Shown here: positions 45,961-55,675 of the stretch, in pieces
Layout: each line of letters begins with the position of its first letter
How positions within the stretch are numbered: position 1 is the stretch's first letter
Assembly (NCBI RefSeq): GCF_004331485.1
Contig: NZ_SJKD01000011.1
Coordinates: 62,001-126,000, forward strand
Reading direction: 5' to 3'
Length of the DNA stretch: 64,000 nucleotides
Origin: Kribbella capetownensis
GTDB lineage: Bacteria > Actinomycetota > Actinomycetes > Propionibacteriales > Kribbellaceae
Position numbers and translations under genes: made by a program
The notes under the pieces: generated by a model
What the model was told of the DNA's origin: nothing
What the model saw: only the letters and a program-made list of their open reading frames with translations
The model's database searches: none

Positions 45961-46878
45961 TCACAGGGTGGCGGAGGGTGCGTACTGGACGTCCAGCGCG
46001 GCTGTCGTGAAGCCGAGGGATGTGTAGAGACGACGGGCCGCGGTGTTCGTGCCGTCGACGTACAGGACGACCGCATCGAGGCCGCGGTCCTCCTGGAGAT
46101 AGTGGAGGCCCTGGAGCGTCAGCGCCTTGCCCAGCCCGCCGCCCTGGTGGTCGGGGGAGACCCCGACCACGTAGACCTCTCCGACCCCGTCCTCCACCTT
46201 CGTCCAGTGGAAGCCGGCCAGATCGCCGCTCTTGGCATCCACGGCCAGGAAGAACCCAGCGGCATCGAACCACGGCTGCTGCAGCCGCTCGGCCAGATCC
46301 TCCGCCGTCCAGCTGCCCTGCTCCGGGTGGTCCGCGAACGCCCGCGCGTTCACCTGCAGCCAGGCCGCGTCGTCCTGCCCCTCCACAAACGTCCGTACGT
46401 CGATGCCGTCGGCCCACACCGGGTCGGGCAGTGCCGCCCGGGTACGCCGGAGGAAGTAGAGCTCCCGGGTGACCTCCAGACCCAGCCGTGTGGCGAGCTC
46501 GTCGGAGCCGGGCAGCCGTCCGTGGGCCCAGACCCGGATCCGGTCGCCACCGTGGTCGAGCAGCATCCGGAGCAGCGCCGTACCCGTGCCTTGCCGTCGT
46601 GCCGATGGGGTGACGACCAGTTCGGCGGAGCCGTCGGGGGCCAGGGCGCCGTACCCGATCAGGTTCCGGGCGCTCTGCAGGCCGGAGACCTCGATGGTGC
46701 CGGGTTCGCCCTCGTACGCGAGGACGTGGACGTCGCCGGAGTGCTCGCCGTCGAGATGGAGCAGCGTGCGCTCCGACAACGGGTTGACTCCGTCGCTCTG
46801 TGCCGCCGCGTGGGCGAGCTCTGTGACGGCGGCGGCAGTGGCCGAGGGCAACGGTGAGGGTACGGCTTCGAGAGTCAC
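45961..46878 (-). CDS. mshD: Mycothiol synthase MshD
   Basis: 305 residues with two GNAT acetyltransferase repeats. The N-terminal repeat is degenerate ([20 protein letters not shown]); the C-terminal repeat carries the acetyl-CoA loop [20 protein letters not shown]. It acetylates Cys-GlcN-Ins to finish mycothiol, the actinobacterial thiol. Start GTG 46878 has TACGGT ending 6 nt upstream. Its nearness to glnR and pst genes matches mycobacterial gene order. Confidence 0.93.
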   Translation of the reverse strand: MTLEAVPSPLPSATAAAVTELAHAAAQSDGVNPLSERTLLHLDGEHSGDVHVLAYEGEPGTIEVSGLQSARNLIGYGALAPDGSAELVVTPSARRQGTGTALLRMLLDHGGDRIRVWAHGRLPGSDELATRLGLEVTRELYFLRRTRAALPDPVWADGIDVRTFVEGQDDAAWLQVNARAFADHPEQGSWTAEDLAERLQQPWFDAAGFFLAVDAKSGDLAGFHWTKVEDGVGEVYVVGVSPDHQGGGLGKALTLQGLHYLQEDRGLDAVVLYVDGTNTAARRLYTSLGFTTAALDVQYAPSATL

Positions 46879-46995
46879 CCGAATACCGTAAAAGGTCCGG
46901 ACGAGTTCATGCTCGAGTCCTTTCAGCGGCCGGGCGAGTCGGGTAATTTCGCGGCACCGCGCATCAAAGGTGATCGCAACGACGACGGAGAAGAC

Positions 46996-48774
46996 ATGGC
47001 CTTGACAGGACGAGACAAGACGTGGCCGAGGAAGCGATGGGCCCTCGGGCTGGTCGCCGCCGGGGCGGTCGCTGCGCTCGGCTTGGCCACGGGGGGAACC
47101 GTGACCCAGGCGGCGCCGGCGAAGCCCAAGCCGACGCACACCCAGATCCAGCTGCTCGCCGTCAACGACTTCCACGGCAACCTGGAGCCGGCGACAGGCT
47201 CGAGCGGCAACATCAACGGCACGCCGGCCGGTGGGGCGGCCTACCTCGCCACGCACCTGAAGCAGCTGCGGGCGGCCGCGGAGGCCAAGGGCCAGGATTC
47301 GGTCACGGTCGCGGCTGGTGACCTGATCGGCGCCTCGCCGCTGCTGTCGGCCGCGTTCCACGACGAGCCCACGATCGAGGCTCTGAACGGGATGGGCCTG
47401 GAGGCCGCCTCGGTCGGCAACCACGAGTTCGACGAGGGCTGGCACGAGCTGCTCCGGATGCAGACCGGCGGCTGCCTGCCGGACGGCGACGGACAGAACA
47501 ACCAGAACTCCTGCCCGGACGCCAAGCACCCGTTCAAGGGCGCCAAGTTCAAGTACCTGTCGGCGAACGTGTTCTTCGAGAACACCCAGAAGACGCTGTT
47601 CGCGCCGTACACGATCAAGAGCTTCAAGGACGGCCGCAAGGTCGGGTTCATCGGTATGACGCTGGAGAACACGCCGAACATCGTCACCAGGTCCGCGATC
47701 GAGGGCCTGACCTTCAAGGACGAGGTCGAGACCGCGAACGCGCTGGTCCCGGCGCTGAAGAAGAAGGGCGTGGAGTCGATCGTCGTGCTGCTGCACGAGG
47801 GTGGCTTCCCGGCCGACCCGCGCGCCTACAACAGCTGCCCGGGCATCTCCGGACCGATCGTCGACATCAACGCCGGGCTCGACCCGGAGATCGACGCGAT
47901 CATCTCCGGCCACACCCACCAGGCGTACAACTGCACGCTGATGGACAGCGCCAAGCAGCCGCGGCTCGTCACCAGCGCCTCGTCGTTCGGGCGGCTGGTG
48001 ACCGATGTCCGGCTGAGCATCGACAACAAGACCGGTGACGTCGACCGGCTGAACACGATGGCGAACAACCAGATCGTCACCCAGGACGTGCCGCAGGACC
48101 GCAAGACCAGCGAGCTGATCGCGAAGTACAAGACGCTGGTCGACCCGATCGCGAACAAGGTGATCGGCCACCTCACCACCCCGTCGGTGGTGCGCACTCC
48201 CGACGACTCGCTCGAGTCACCGCTCGGCAACCTGATCGCGGACGCGCAACTGGCCGATCCGTCGGTGGTGACGGACGGGAAGACGTCGGTGGTGGCGTTC
48301 ATGAACCCGGGCGGCATCCGGGCCGACCTGGCATCGACCGGCGGTCAGGTCACCTTCGGGCAGGCGTTCACCGTGCAGCCGTTCAACAACTTCCTGGTGT
48401 CGATGGACATGACGGGCACCCAGATCAAGGCCCTGCTGGAGCAGCAGTTCTCCGGGGTCAACGGTCCGGAGCCGGCCAAGTTCAAGGTGCTCCAGGTCGC
48501 CGGCATCACCTACACCTGGAACCCGGCCGCCGCGGCGGGCTCGAAGGTGGTGGGCGGATCGATCATGATCGCCGGTCAGCCGCTGGTGGACGCGACGACG
48601 TACCGGATCGTCACGAACAACTTCCTGTCCGACGGCGGTGACGGCTTCCCGGCCTTCACGACCGCGACGAGCAAGTTCTTCGGCGGCCTCGACATCGACG
48701 CGTTCGCGAACTACCTGACCGCGCACGACCCGTACACGCCGGTGGCGACGGACCGGATCTCGATCGGTTCCTGA
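46996..48774 (+). CDS. Secreted 5'-nucleotidase / metallophosphatase
   Basis: 592 residues. A signal peptide ([20 protein letters not shown]) leads to the calcineurin-like domain: [45 protein letters not shown]. The 5'-nucleotidase C-terminal domain has [14 protein letters not shown] and [14 protein letters not shown]. It would release phosphate from extracellular nucleotides, fitting the phosphate theme. ATG 46996 has GGAG 5 nt upstream. TAATTT at 46944-46949 is a candidate -10. Confidence 0.95.
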   Translation: MALTGRDKTWPRKRWALGLVAAGAVAALGLATGGTVTQAAPAKPKPTHTQIQLLAVNDFHGNLEPATGSSGNINGTPAGGAAYLATHLKQLRAAAEAKGQDSVTVAAGDLIGASPLLSAAFHDEPTIEALNGMGLEAASVGNHEFDEGWHELLRMQTGGCLPDGDGQNNQNSCPDAKHPFKGAKFKYLSANVFFENTQKTLFAPYTIKSFKDGRKVGFIGMTLENTPNIVTRSAIEGLTFKDEVETANALVPALKKKGVESIVVLLHEGGFPADPRAYNSCPGISGPIVDINAGLDPEIDAIISGHTHQAYNCTLMDSAKQPRLVTSASSFGRLVTDVRLSIDNKTGDVDRLNTMANNQIVTQDVPQDRKTSELIAKYKTLVDPIANKVIGHLTTPSVVRTPDDSLESPLGNLIADAQLADPSVVTDGKTSVVAFMNPGGIRADLASTGGQVTFGQAFTVQPFNNFLVSMDMTGTQIKALLEQQFSGVNGPEPAKFKVLQVAGITYTWNPAAAAGSKVVGGSIMIAGQPLVDATTYRIVTNNFLSDGGDGFPAFTTATSKFFGGLDIDAFANYLTAHDPYTPVATDRISIGS

Positions 48775-48776
48775 CG

Positions 48777-49085
48777 TCAGAAGAAGAACTTCACCAGCAC
48801 GAAGGCCAGGGAGGCGGCGGTGGTCAACGCCGCCTTCCCTGAGCCGAAGCCGCGCTTGAACGCGGTGCCGAACACGGCGATCGTCAGCGGCACCAGCATG
48901 ACCAGCAGCGTGATCCCGGCCGCGTGTACGCCGACGTGCGACCGCCCGGTCAGCACCAGGCCAAGGACGAACGCGAACGTCAGCCCGAGCCAGGTCGTGA
49001 TCTGGATCGGCCCGTCGTCACTGCGATGCCCACGATGCGACGCTCGGGTCGCACGGCGATGCGATGTCGGAGCAACGTGCGCCAT
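48777..49085 (-). CDS. Small membrane protein, unknown
   Basis: 102 residues. A basic, His/Arg-rich N-terminus (TSHRRATRASHRGHRS) followed by three hydrophobic segments (WLGLTFAFVLGLVLTG, ITLLVMLVPLTIAVFG, LTTAASLAFVLVKFFF). GGAAGG lies before the ATG. Convergent with the nucleotidase; only 2 bp separate the stops. No family recognised. Confidence 0.7.
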   Translation of the reverse strand: MAHVAPTSHRRATRASHRGHRSDDGPIQITTWLGLTFAFVLGLVLTGRSHVGVHAAGITLLVMLVPLTIAVFGTAFKRGFGSGKAALTTAASLAFVLVKFFF

Positions 49086-49149
49086 CGGTCACCTTCCGAA
49101 AAGAACCGAGTACGCAAGGTAGCAGCATCTTCCCCAGAAGGTAAAAGTC

Positions 49150-49389
49150 TCAGCCGCCCGCGAACGGAGGCAGAGCATCGACCTGGGCACCCGCGTGCAG
49201 CGGCGTGCCGGGATCGGCCCGCCGGCCGTCCAGCAGGAACGTGCAGATGCCGAGCACCCGGGCCAGCTCGGGCCGGTTCGTGGAGACGGTGCCGATCAGG
49301 TCGCGGATCGAGTCGGCGTCGGCCGTCGCGGAGGACTCGCCGGCGGCGCTGCGCGCGGCGGCGAAGTACCTGATGGTCACTTCCGGCAT
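49150..49389 (-). CDS. MoaD/ThiS-like sulfur carrier
   Basis: 79 residues with the ubiquitin-like start [14 protein letters not shown] and the C-terminal di-glycine PPFAGG needed for thiocarboxylate formation. It is probably a molybdopterin synthase small subunit or other sulfur carrier. No moaE neighbour. Divergent from glnR, and within reach of the sulfurtransferase gene cluster. Confidence 0.87.
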   Translation of the reverse strand: MPEVTIRYFAAARSAAGESSATADADSIRDLIGTVSTNRPELARVLGICTFLLDGRRADPGTPLHAGAQVDALPPFAGG

Positions 49390-49516
49390 CTGGGAGTTCG
49401 CCTCACTGGTCGATAGCTCTTCCGCTATTATGTCAGCTTGCTGTTGCTACCCAGTGTGTCTCAGGTCCGCGGCAACGACGCCGCCGGGGCCTGACGACCG
49501 GGCACGAGGAGACAGC

Positions 49517-50230
49517 GTGAGTACGTTGCTGCTGCTGACGAACGCACTGCAGGCCTCCACGGAGGTGCTGCCGTCGCTCGCGCTGCTTCCGCATCAGATC
49601 CGGATCCTGCCCGCCGAGGTCGCGGCGCTGGTCGATGCTCCCGACGCGGATGCCGTTCTACTCGACGCACGCCGTGACCTGGTCGCCGTCCGGAGCGTGT
49701 CCCGCCTGATCCGCACCACCGGGATCGAGGTGCCGCTGATCCTGGTGGTCACCGAGGGCGGTCTGACCGCGGTGAACGCCGACTGGGGTGCGGACGACGT
49801 ACTGCTCGACACCGCCGGTCCCGCCGAGATCGAGGCGCGGCTGCGGCTGGTGATCGGCCGCCTCGCCGCGGCTCGTGACGAGGACCCCGACTCCAGCCTG
49901 ATCCGCACCGGCGACGTCGTGATCGACGAGGCGTCGTACACGGCGAAGCTGAACGGGCGGGCGCTCGACCTGACCTACAAGGAGTTCGAGCTGTTCAAGT
50001 TCCTCGCGCAGCACCCGGGCCGGGTGTTCACCCGCGAGCAACTCCTGCAGGAGGTCTGGGGCTACGACTACTTCGGTGGCACCCGGACGGTCGACGTGCA
50101 CGTACGACGGTTGCGCGCGAAGCTCGGCCCGGAGCACGAGTCCCTGATCGGCACCGTGCGCAACGTCGGCTACCGCTTCGTCGTCCCACCGGTCACCACC
50201 ACCCGCGAGACAGCTGACGCGCCGGCCTGA
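49517..50230 (+). CDS. glnR: GlnR-type orphan response regulator
   Basis: 237 residues. Start [20 protein letters not shown], receiver-like domain with [20 protein letters not shown], then winged helix [20 protein letters not shown] and [20 protein letters not shown]. This matches actinobacterial GlnR, the global nitrogen regulator, which acts without a cognate kinase. Start GTG 49517 follows GAGGAG. TATTAT at 49426-49431 is a good -10, implying an 80-nt leader. Confidence 0.93.
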   Translation: MSTLLLLTNALQASTEVLPSLALLPHQIRILPAEVAALVDAPDADAVLLDARRDLVAVRSVSRLIRTTGIEVPLILVVTEGGLTAVNADWGADDVLLDTAGPAEIEARLRLVIGRLAAARDEDPDSSLIRTGDVVIDEASYTAKLNGRALDLTYKEFELFKFLAQHPGRVFTREQLLQEVWGYDYFGGTRTVDVHVRRLRAKLGPEHESLIGTVRNVGYRFVVPPVTTTRETADAPA

Positions 50231-50234
50231 CCTC

Positions 50235-50660
50235 TCAGTCCTCCGGGCGGCTGCGGAGGCGCTTGGTCTGGCCTCGGCGTTTCTTGTCGTCGAGCCGGCG
50301 CCGGACCGACGACTTGCTCGGTTTGGTCGGACGCCGCTTCCTCGGCGGTGGCGCGATCGCTTCCCGGATCAGCACCACGAGCCGCTCGCGCGCCGCCTCC
50401 CGGTTCCGCCACTGCGACTTGTACTCCGACGCCGCGATCGTCACCACACCATCGACCAGCCGCGACCCCAGCCGCTCCAGCGCCCGCGACTTCAGTACGT
50501 CGCTCAACGCCGTGGTCGCCGCCACGTCGAAACTCAGCTCCACCCGGCTGTCCGTGGTGTTCACCGACTGCCCACCCGGACCGCTGGACCGCGAGAACCT
50601 CCACCCCAACTCACTGTCCGGAATGACCACCCCCGCCCGCACCACCAGCCCGTTCTCCAC
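50235..50660 (-). CDS. arfB: Alternative ribosome-rescue factor ArfB (YaeJ-like peptidyl-tRNA hydrolase)
   Basis: 141 residues, the normal ArfB length. The GGQ motif is in FSRSSGPGGQSVNTTDSRV near residue 30, and the basic tail (KRRPTKPSKSSVRRRLDDKK) inserts in the mRNA channel. It frees stalled ribosomes. GTG 50660 is chosen as the start; GACAAT ends 6 nt upstream. Convergent with glnR, with 4 bp between the stops. Confidence 0.92.
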   Translation of the reverse strand: MENGLVVRAGVVIPDSELGWRFSRSSGPGGQSVNTTDSRVELSFDVAATTALSDVLKSRALERLGSRLVDGVVTIAASEYKSQWRNREAARERLVVLIREAIAPPPRKRRPTKPSKSSVRRRLDDKKRRGQTKRLRSRPED

Positions 50661-50732
50661 CCGCCCATTGTCCAGTCCGAGGGGTGAAACGGCTGGTTGA
50701 GGCGTAAACACAGCGACGTACTGTGGATTTCC

Positions 50733-51173
50733 ATGAGCCTGGGGACGTGGGTACTGGTCGCGGCGGTTGCCACCGGTGTCCTGTTCAGCCTGGCGAAAGT
50801 GTGGTGGGACGGGCGGTTCCGGAAGGTCGTGACGCGGGAAGTGGACGGCGTGGAGCGGGTTTCTGCGGCGGAGGTCGGTGTGGAGCTGGGGGAGCGGGCG
50901 ACGCTGCTGCAGTTCTCGTCGGCGTTCTGTGCACCGTGCCGGGCGACCCGGCGGACGCTGGCCGAGGTCGAGGGCATGGTCGACGGCGTCCGGCACGTCG
51001 AGCTCGACGCGGAGTCGCACCTGGAGCTGGTCCGGCGGCTCGACATCCTGCGGACTCCGACGACGCTGGTGCTCGACCGCACCGGAGCGGTCGTCAAACG
51101 CGCCAGTGGTGCGCCGCGCAAGCCCGACGTGATCGCCGCGCTGGCGACCGCGCTCGACCGCCAGCCGCAGTAG
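50733..51173 (+). CDS. Membrane-anchored thioredoxin-fold protein
   Basis: 146 residues. One N-terminal helix (LGTWVLVAAVATGVLFSLAK), then a thioredoxin domain with the redox pair in FSSAFCAPCRATRRTL and the cis-Pro in ILRTPTTLVLD. Corresponds in position to thiX of the mycobacterial cluster. ATG 50733 has TACTGT ending 8 nt upstream; the longer frame from 50697 has no support. Confidence 0.88.
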   Translation: MSLGTWVLVAAVATGVLFSLAKVWWDGRFRKVVTREVDGVERVSAAEVGVELGERATLLQFSSAFCAPCRATRRTLAEVEGMVDGVRHVELDAESHLELVRRLDILRTPTTLVLDRTGAVVKRASGAPRKPDVIAALATALDRQPQ

Positions 51174-51235
51174 ACAGTGTCCGGTAGCTGCAACCCGATG
51201 GCGGATGCACCGGCTCGTAGGGAATGCTGTCCCAC

Positions 51236-52147
51236 GTGAGCTACCCAGCCGGTTGGTACGACGACCCACAGGACCCGACCCAGCAGCGCTACTGGGACGG
51301 TAACGCCTGGACTGATCAGCGCCGCGGCCAGCAGGGTCCCGGTCCGTACCAGGGCCAGCAGTACGGGCAGCCCGCCCAGCACGGCCAGGTGTACGGCGCA
51401 GGGCAGTCCGGCCAGCCGACCCAACCGCAGTACGGCCAACCCGCCCAGTACGGCCAACCAGCGCAGTACGGACAGCCGGCGCAGTACGGTCAGCCGCAGC
51501 AGTACGGGCAACCGCAGTACGGGCAACCGCAGCAACAGGGGCAGGGCGGCTACCCGGCGTACCCGCAACAGCAGCAGGGCTACGGCTACCCCGGCCTGCG
51601 AGTGCCCTCGACTCCTGACGGTCAGCCGCTGTCCGGCTGGTGGCGCCGCGTCTGGGCCCGCGTCCTCGACTCGATCATCGTCGGGATCATCGGTCTGCCG
51701 CTGACCGGCTACTTCTACTACCAGTACTTCCAGGTGATCTGGGACTACCTCGAAGACACCATGGACTCCGCGGCCGCGGGGAACACCCAGCCCAGCACGA
51801 CGCTGCCGACCGAGGCGTACCAGTGGATGATCCCGGCGGTGCTGATCGGCCTGCTGGTCTCCTTCGCCTACGAGTACCTCTTCCTGACCAAGAAGGGCGC
51901 GACCCCGGGGAAGAAGGCCCTCGGTATCGCGGTCCGGCTGCGCGACGTCCCCGGCCTGCCGCCGGGTCCGGCCGTGGCCAAGCGGTACGGCTTCATCGTC
52001 GGCCTCAGCCTGCTCGGCGCCATCCCGCTGGTCGGGACGCTCTTCGGCTTCATCGCGCTGATCAACTACCTCTGGCCGCTCTGGGACGACAAGAAGCAGG
52101 CCCTGCACGACAAGGTCGCCGGCACGAACGTGGTCCGGACGAATTAG
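51236..52147 (+). CDS. DUF2510-RDD membrane protein with PQYGQ repeats
   Basis: 303 residues in three parts: DUF2510 at the N-terminus ([20 protein letters not shown]), an 80-residue GQPAQYGQP repeat zone, and an RDD domain ([55 protein letters not shown]). A fourth relative of the 33-36 kb repeat-tail proteins, lying 15 kb away. GTG 51236 is taken as start since DUF2510 begins there. Confidence 0.9.
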   Translation: MSYPAGWYDDPQDPTQQRYWDGNAWTDQRRGQQGPGPYQGQQYGQPAQHGQVYGAGQSGQPTQPQYGQPAQYGQPAQYGQPAQYGQPQQYGQPQYGQPQQQGQGGYPAYPQQQQGYGYPGLRVPSTPDGQPLSGWWRRVWARVLDSIIVGIIGLPLTGYFYYQYFQVIWDYLEDTMDSAAAGNTQPSTTLPTEAYQWMIPAVLIGLLVSFAYEYLFLTKKGATPGKKALGIAVRLRDVPGLPPGPAVAKRYGFIVGLSLLGAIPLVGTLFGFIALINYLWPLWDDKKQALHDKVAGTNVVRTN

Positions 52148-52226
52148 CCTGTCCGTAATCTGATCAGTTGTCTCACTCAGTGGGACCAGGCCCGGCCGGG
52201 TGGCCGGGCTTCCGTAGTCTCGATCC

Positions 52227-52307
52227 GTGGCATACACGACATGGCTGACCAAGCGCCGGGCAGTGGACAACTGCCGGGTGCGCTCGTCGCTGTGTCGTCG
52301 CCGCTGA
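52227..52307 (+). CDS. Cysteine-containing leader peptide of the sulfur operon
   Basis: 26 codons, GTG to TGA, product MAYTTWLTKRRAVDNCRVRS followed by SLCRRR. The RRAVDxCRVxxxLCR pattern matches short leader peptides found before sulfur-metabolism genes in actinobacteria. TAGTCT at 52215-52220 ends 6 nt before the GTG. Ribosome stalling at its two Cys codons when cysteine is scarce would couple cysteine level to expression of the downstream genes. Confidence 0.72.
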   Translation: MAYTTWLTKRRAVDNCRVRSSLCRRR

Positions 52308-52328
52308 CCAGGCGGCGTCCCGAGCGCT

Positions 52329-52417
52329 GCGGAACCGGTCGCTGAGCACGGTTCCGCGTACGTCGTCTCCCCGCAGACCCGGGCGGGCCCGGCTCGAACC
52401 ACTCCTTCTCCGGGAGT
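52329..52417 (+). promoter_or_regulatory. Hairpins in the sulfur-operon leader
   Basis: GCGGAACCG (52329-52337) pairs with CGGTTCCGC (52349-52357). ACTCC (52401-52405) pairs with GGAGT (52413-52417), which would bury the GGGAG ribosome site of the DUF4395 gene. Together with the leader peptide they form a plausible attenuation region. Confidence 0.5.
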
Positions 52418-52421
52418 CGTC

Positions 52422-52886
52422 ATGTCCTCCTCGACGGCGCAACAGCACACGGTGAAACACCCCCAGGTCGATCCGCGGGGACTCCGGTTCGCGGCCGGCG
52501 TCACCACGGTGCTCCTGGCGTTGACGCTCGTACTGAACAATGCCTGGCCGCTCGCGGTGCAGACCGTGGTGTTCGCGATCTCGGTCGCGTTCGGCGTCCA
52601 GACCTCGCCGTACGGGCAACTGTTCAAGCGGCTGATCCGGCCACGGCTCGGTCCGCCCAAGGAGTTGGAGGATGCCGCTCCGCCGCGGTTCGCCCAGCTG
52701 GTCGGCCTCGTCTTCGCAGTCGTCGGTCTGGTCGGGTACCTGACCGGTGCGACGGTGCTTGGCGTGGTCGCCACCGGATTCGCCCTGGTCGCCGCGTTCG
52801 TGAACGCGGCCGTCGGGCTCTGCCTCGGTTGCGAGGCCTATCTGCTGATCCACCGCATTCGTACGCCAAGAACCGCTACCAACTGA
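52422..52886 (+). CDS. DUF4395 membrane protein
   Basis: 154 residues with four hydrophobic helices. DUF4395 marks are VDPRGLRFAAGVTTVLLALT and AAFVNAAVGLCLGCEAYLL, the latter with a conserved Cys pair. It regularly precedes sulfurtransferase genes in actinobacteria and may move sulfur compounds or electrons. GGGAG lies 6 nt before the ATG. Confidence 0.9.
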   Translation: MSSSTAQQHTVKHPQVDPRGLRFAAGVTTVLLALTLVLNNAWPLAVQTVVFAISVAFGVQTSPYGQLFKRLIRPRLGPPKELEDAAPPRFAQLVGLVFAVVGLVGYLTGATVLGVVATGFALVAAFVNAAVGLCLGCEAYLLIHRIRTPRTATN

Positions 52887-52898
52887 GAGGCAGCACAC

Positions 52899-53747
52899 AT
52901 GAGCAGGGAATCCGCGCTCGTCTCGGCCGACTGGGTCGAGGAGCACAAGAACGACGCCGGGGTCGTCCTGATCGAGGTCGACGAAGACGTCTCGGCGTAC
53001 GACGGCGGCCACATCGCCGGTGCGATCAAGCTGGACTGGAAGGACGACCTGCAGGACCCGGTCCGGCGCGACTTCGTCAACCAGGAGCAGTTCGAGGCGC
53101 TGCTGTCCGACCGCGGCGTGAAGAACGACGACACGGTCGTGCTCTACGGCGGCAACAACAACTGGTTCGCGGCGTACGCCTACTGGTACTTCAAGCTGTA
53201 CGGGCACGGTGACGCCCGGCTGCTGGACGGCGGCCGCAAGCGCTGGGAGCTGGACAGCCGCGAGCTGACCGACGAGGTCGTCAAGCGCGAGGCCACCGAG
53301 TACAAGGCGAAGGCGCAGGACCTGAACATCCGCGCGTTCCGCGACGAGGTGAACGACGCCATCGGCGTGAAGAACCTGGTCGACGTCCGCAGCCCCGACG
53401 AGTACGCCGGCCGGCTGCTGGCCCCGGCCCACCTGCCGCAGGAGCAGGCGCAGCGCGCCGGGCACATCCCGACCGCGGCGAGCATCCCGTGGAGCAAGGC
53501 GGCCAACGACGACGGCACCTTCCGCTCCGACGACGAACTGCAGAAGCTGTACGCCGACGCGGGCGTCGACTTCGGCAAGGACACGATCGCGTACTGCCGG
53601 ATCGGCGAGCGCTCGGCGCACACCTGGTTCGTGCTGCACGAGATTCTCGGCCAGGCGAACGTGAAGAACTACGACGGATCCTGGACCGAGTGGGGTTCGC
53701 TGGTCGGCGTACCCGTTGCCCTCGGCGACGAGCCCGGAAAGGCCTGA
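52899..53747 (+). CDS. Thiosulfate sulfurtransferase (CysA2/rhodanese type)
   Basis: 282 residues with two rhodanese domains. The catalytic Cys loop is AYCRIGERSAHTWFVLHE near residue 233; the N-terminal domain (HIAGAIKLDWKDDLQDPVRR) is the inactive one. It transfers sulfane sulfur from thiosulfate to an acceptor. It follows the DUF4395 gene by 12 bp and precedes the DUF1416 gene by 3 bp. Confidence 0.95.
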   Translation: MSRESALVSADWVEEHKNDAGVVLIEVDEDVSAYDGGHIAGAIKLDWKDDLQDPVRRDFVNQEQFEALLSDRGVKNDDTVVLYGGNNNWFAAYAYWYFKLYGHGDARLLDGGRKRWELDSRELTDEVVKREATEYKAKAQDLNIRAFRDEVNDAIGVKNLVDVRSPDEYAGRLLAPAHLPQEQAQRAGHIPTAASIPWSKAANDDGTFRSDDELQKLYADAGVDFGKDTIAYCRIGERSAHTWFVLHEILGQANVKNYDGSWTEWGSLVGVPVALGDEPGKA

Positions 53748-53750
53748 CAC

Positions 53751-54047
53751 ATGTGCGGAGCGAAGAAGGGCGGCCTCGACCTCAAGGGTGTCGACGTCGA
53801 CAAGGAGGCCGTCATCCAGGGCCAGGTCCTGCGCGGCGAGGAGCCGGTCGGTGGCGCGTACGTGCGGCTGCTGGACTCCTCCGGTGAGTTCACCGCCGAG
53901 GTGCCGACGTCGGCGACCGGGCACTTCCGGTTCTTCGCGGCGCCGGGCAGCTGGACGCTGCGCACGCTGGCGCCGAAGGCCGACCCGGTCGACCGCCAGG
54001 TCGTCGCCCAGTACGGCGCGGTCGCGGAAGTGTCCGTCACCGTCTGA
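53751..54047 (+). CDS. DUF1416 protein (SseC-like)
   Basis: 98 residues. The start MCGAKKGGLDLKGVDVDKEA and GQVLRGEEPVGGAYVRLLDS identify DUF1416. It has a beta-sandwich repeat pattern and a Cys at residue 2. It is always near CysA-type sulfurtransferases in actinobacteria; SseC in mycobacteria. Function unproven. Followed by a strong terminator. Confidence 0.93.
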   Translation: MCGAKKGGLDLKGVDVDKEAVIQGQVLRGEEPVGGAYVRLLDSSGEFTAEVPTSATGHFRFFAAPGSWTLRTLAPKADPVDRQVVAQYGAVAEVSVTV

Positions 54048-54108
54048 GCCGTCGATCGTTACTGATGGTGCCACCTCCACCCGACGGTGGCCCACCCTGA
54101 AGTAAGCC

Positions 54109-54145
54109 CCGAAGGGCCCGGACCTTGCGCGTTCGGGCCCTTCGG
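54109..54145 (+). terminator. Terminator of the sulfur operon
   Basis: CCGAAGGGCCCG (54109-54120) and CGGGCCCTTCGG (54134-54145), perfect 12-bp stem, 13-nt loop. The 204 bp from here to the next start hold no gene that I can support. Confidence 0.92.
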
Positions 54146-54349
54146 CATGTCCGGATCCGCCGCCGTACAGGGCTTTGCGGGTCATCGTTCCCGGGTTACG
54201 GGTCCGGCGGGAAATCTCGGCTGCCGGGCGGCCAGGTAACGGTTTGGTCTCGGAGCGGGGTCAGCTCGTCACCTACCGCAATCGGCTGAGTTGTGTCTGT
54301 GTCCTGACCCGCACTTCGGGTCACGTCATCACTCAGGGAGGAGGGGTCA

Positions 54350-55576
54350 ATGCGACCCCGCATCGGATACAAGAAGCTCGCCGCCGTCGGAGTTGCGGCG
54401 GTTGTCGGCGTGGCTTCTACGATCGCGCTGACTTCGGGTTCTGCGTCCGCCTCGCCGGTTTTCGGATACAGCGGCTACTCGTACGGGACCGACGTTGAAT
54501 CCGGGCTGGCGAACAGCGGCCCGCAGGTGGTCAGCAAGTTCGGTTGCACCACGGACGCCACGAAGGCTGACAGGAACGACATCGCCACGGCGAACGTGAA
54601 CAACCAGGCGATCGCCCGCAGCGTGCGGACCGACACGCACGCGTTCAACGACAAGAGCGGGACCGGCGTCACCAGCAACGCGACCGCCGTCGACATCAAG
54701 GTCGGCGACCTGCTCACGCTGACGGGTGTGAAGACCACCACCACGGCGAAGTACTCCAAGGGCCAGCTGTCCTACACCGGCAACACGACGTTCGCCGGCG
54801 TGAAGATCGGCGCCATCTCGGTGCCGTCGCTGATCAAGCCGAAGTGGAACACCAAGGTCGCCGTTCCGGGCCTGGGCTACATCGTGCTGAACCGGGTCGG
54901 TGGCGTGAAGACCAGCTCCGGCATCTACTCGTACGCGCAGGCGGTCGTGCTGCACGCGACGGTGAAGAACCAGTACATCCCCGAGGGTGTCGACGTCGCG
55001 GTCCTGAAGACCCGCGCGGAGATCTCCAAGCCGGCCACCGCGCTGGTGATCGGTGACGCGTACGGCACCAAGGCCAACGCCGACAAGCTGGTCGTCTCCG
55101 GCCCGACGTCGCTTCAGACCACCTGCCAGGGTACTGAGGGCAAGACGGTGAAGGTGGCCGTCGGCGAGCTGAACATCCCGAAGGTCGCCTACGTGGGTGC
55201 GGTCTACACCACGAAGAACGGCGCCATCGGCGAGAACAAGTCCTACATCAACTTCACCTCGCACGTCGGTGGAGTGAAGGTCGGCAACCTGTCGATCGGC
55301 GCCATCGAGTCCTCGGCGTCGGCGTGGAAGACCAAGGACGGCAAGGGCGGCGTGAGCTCGTCCTCGAGCATCGCCTCGATCAAGGTCGGCAACAAGACCT
55401 ACCCGATCGCGACCGGCGAGAACAAGACGCTGGACATCCCGGGTGTTGCCCGGCTGACCTTCAACCAGGTCATGCGGCAGCAGCGGTACATCTCCGTGAA
55501 CGCCCTGGTGATCGACGTCTACAGCCTGAACACCAAGGTCATCGTCGGCCACTCGGCCGCCGGTGTTGTCAGCTGA
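54350..55576 (+). CDS. Secreted choice-of-anchor-P-like protein
   Basis: 408 residues. Signal peptide (AAVGVAAVVGVASTIALTSG, then SASA), followed by an all-beta, Thr/Ser/Gly/Val-rich mature part with repeated strands (TNATAVDIKVGDLLTLTGV-like and SIASIKVGNKTYPI) and only two Cys residues. The repeat pattern fits choice-of-anchor P family proteins, thought to be surface exposed. GGGAGGAGG sits 5 nt before the ATG, a strong ribosome site, so it is probably abundant. Confidence 0.8.
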   Translation: MRPRIGYKKLAAVGVAAVVGVASTIALTSGSASASPVFGYSGYSYGTDVESGLANSGPQVVSKFGCTTDATKADRNDIATANVNNQAIARSVRTDTHAFNDKSGTGVTSNATAVDIKVGDLLTLTGVKTTTTAKYSKGQLSYTGNTTFAGVKIGAISVPSLIKPKWNTKVAVPGLGYIVLNRVGGVKTSSGIYSYAQAVVLHATVKNQYIPEGVDVAVLKTRAEISKPATALVIGDAYGTKANADKLVVSGPTSLQTTCQGTEGKTVKVAVGELNIPKVAYVGAVYTTKNGAIGENKSYINFTSHVGGVKVGNLSIGAIESSASAWKTKDGKGGVSSSSSIASIKVGNKTYPIATGENKTLDIPGVARLTFNQVMRQQRYISVNALVIDVYSLNTKVIVGHSAAGVVS

Positions 55577-55631
55577 TCCAGCTCGACGCACCTTTCTGAG
55601 TCGAACCTCACCGACCCAGAACAGCACACAC

Positions 55632-55673
55632 CCGGCCCCGGGCCCGGATCTCACGATCCGAGCCCGGGGCCGG
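55632..55673. terminator. Long bidirectional terminator
   Basis: CCGGCCCCGGGC (55632-55643) pairs with GCCCGGGGCCGG (55662-55673), with an inner CGGATC/GATCCG stem. Lies between convergent genes. Confidence 0.93.
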
Positions 55674-55675
55674 TG

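Noticed and set aside
46878-46996. Possible PHO half-site GTTCATGCTCG before the 5'-nucleotidase
   Set aside because: Only one unit matches; the following 11 nt do not, so a PhoP site is not supported.
45961-48171. 736-codon minus-strand frame joining mshD to an upstream region
   Set aside because: The first 430 codons are antisense to the 5'-nucleotidase; mshD starts at GTG 46878.
54146-54349. Possible riboswitch before the secreted choice-of-anchor protein
   Set aside because: I looked for ydaO-type c-di-AMP elements and other known aptamer motifs and could not match the conserved parts.
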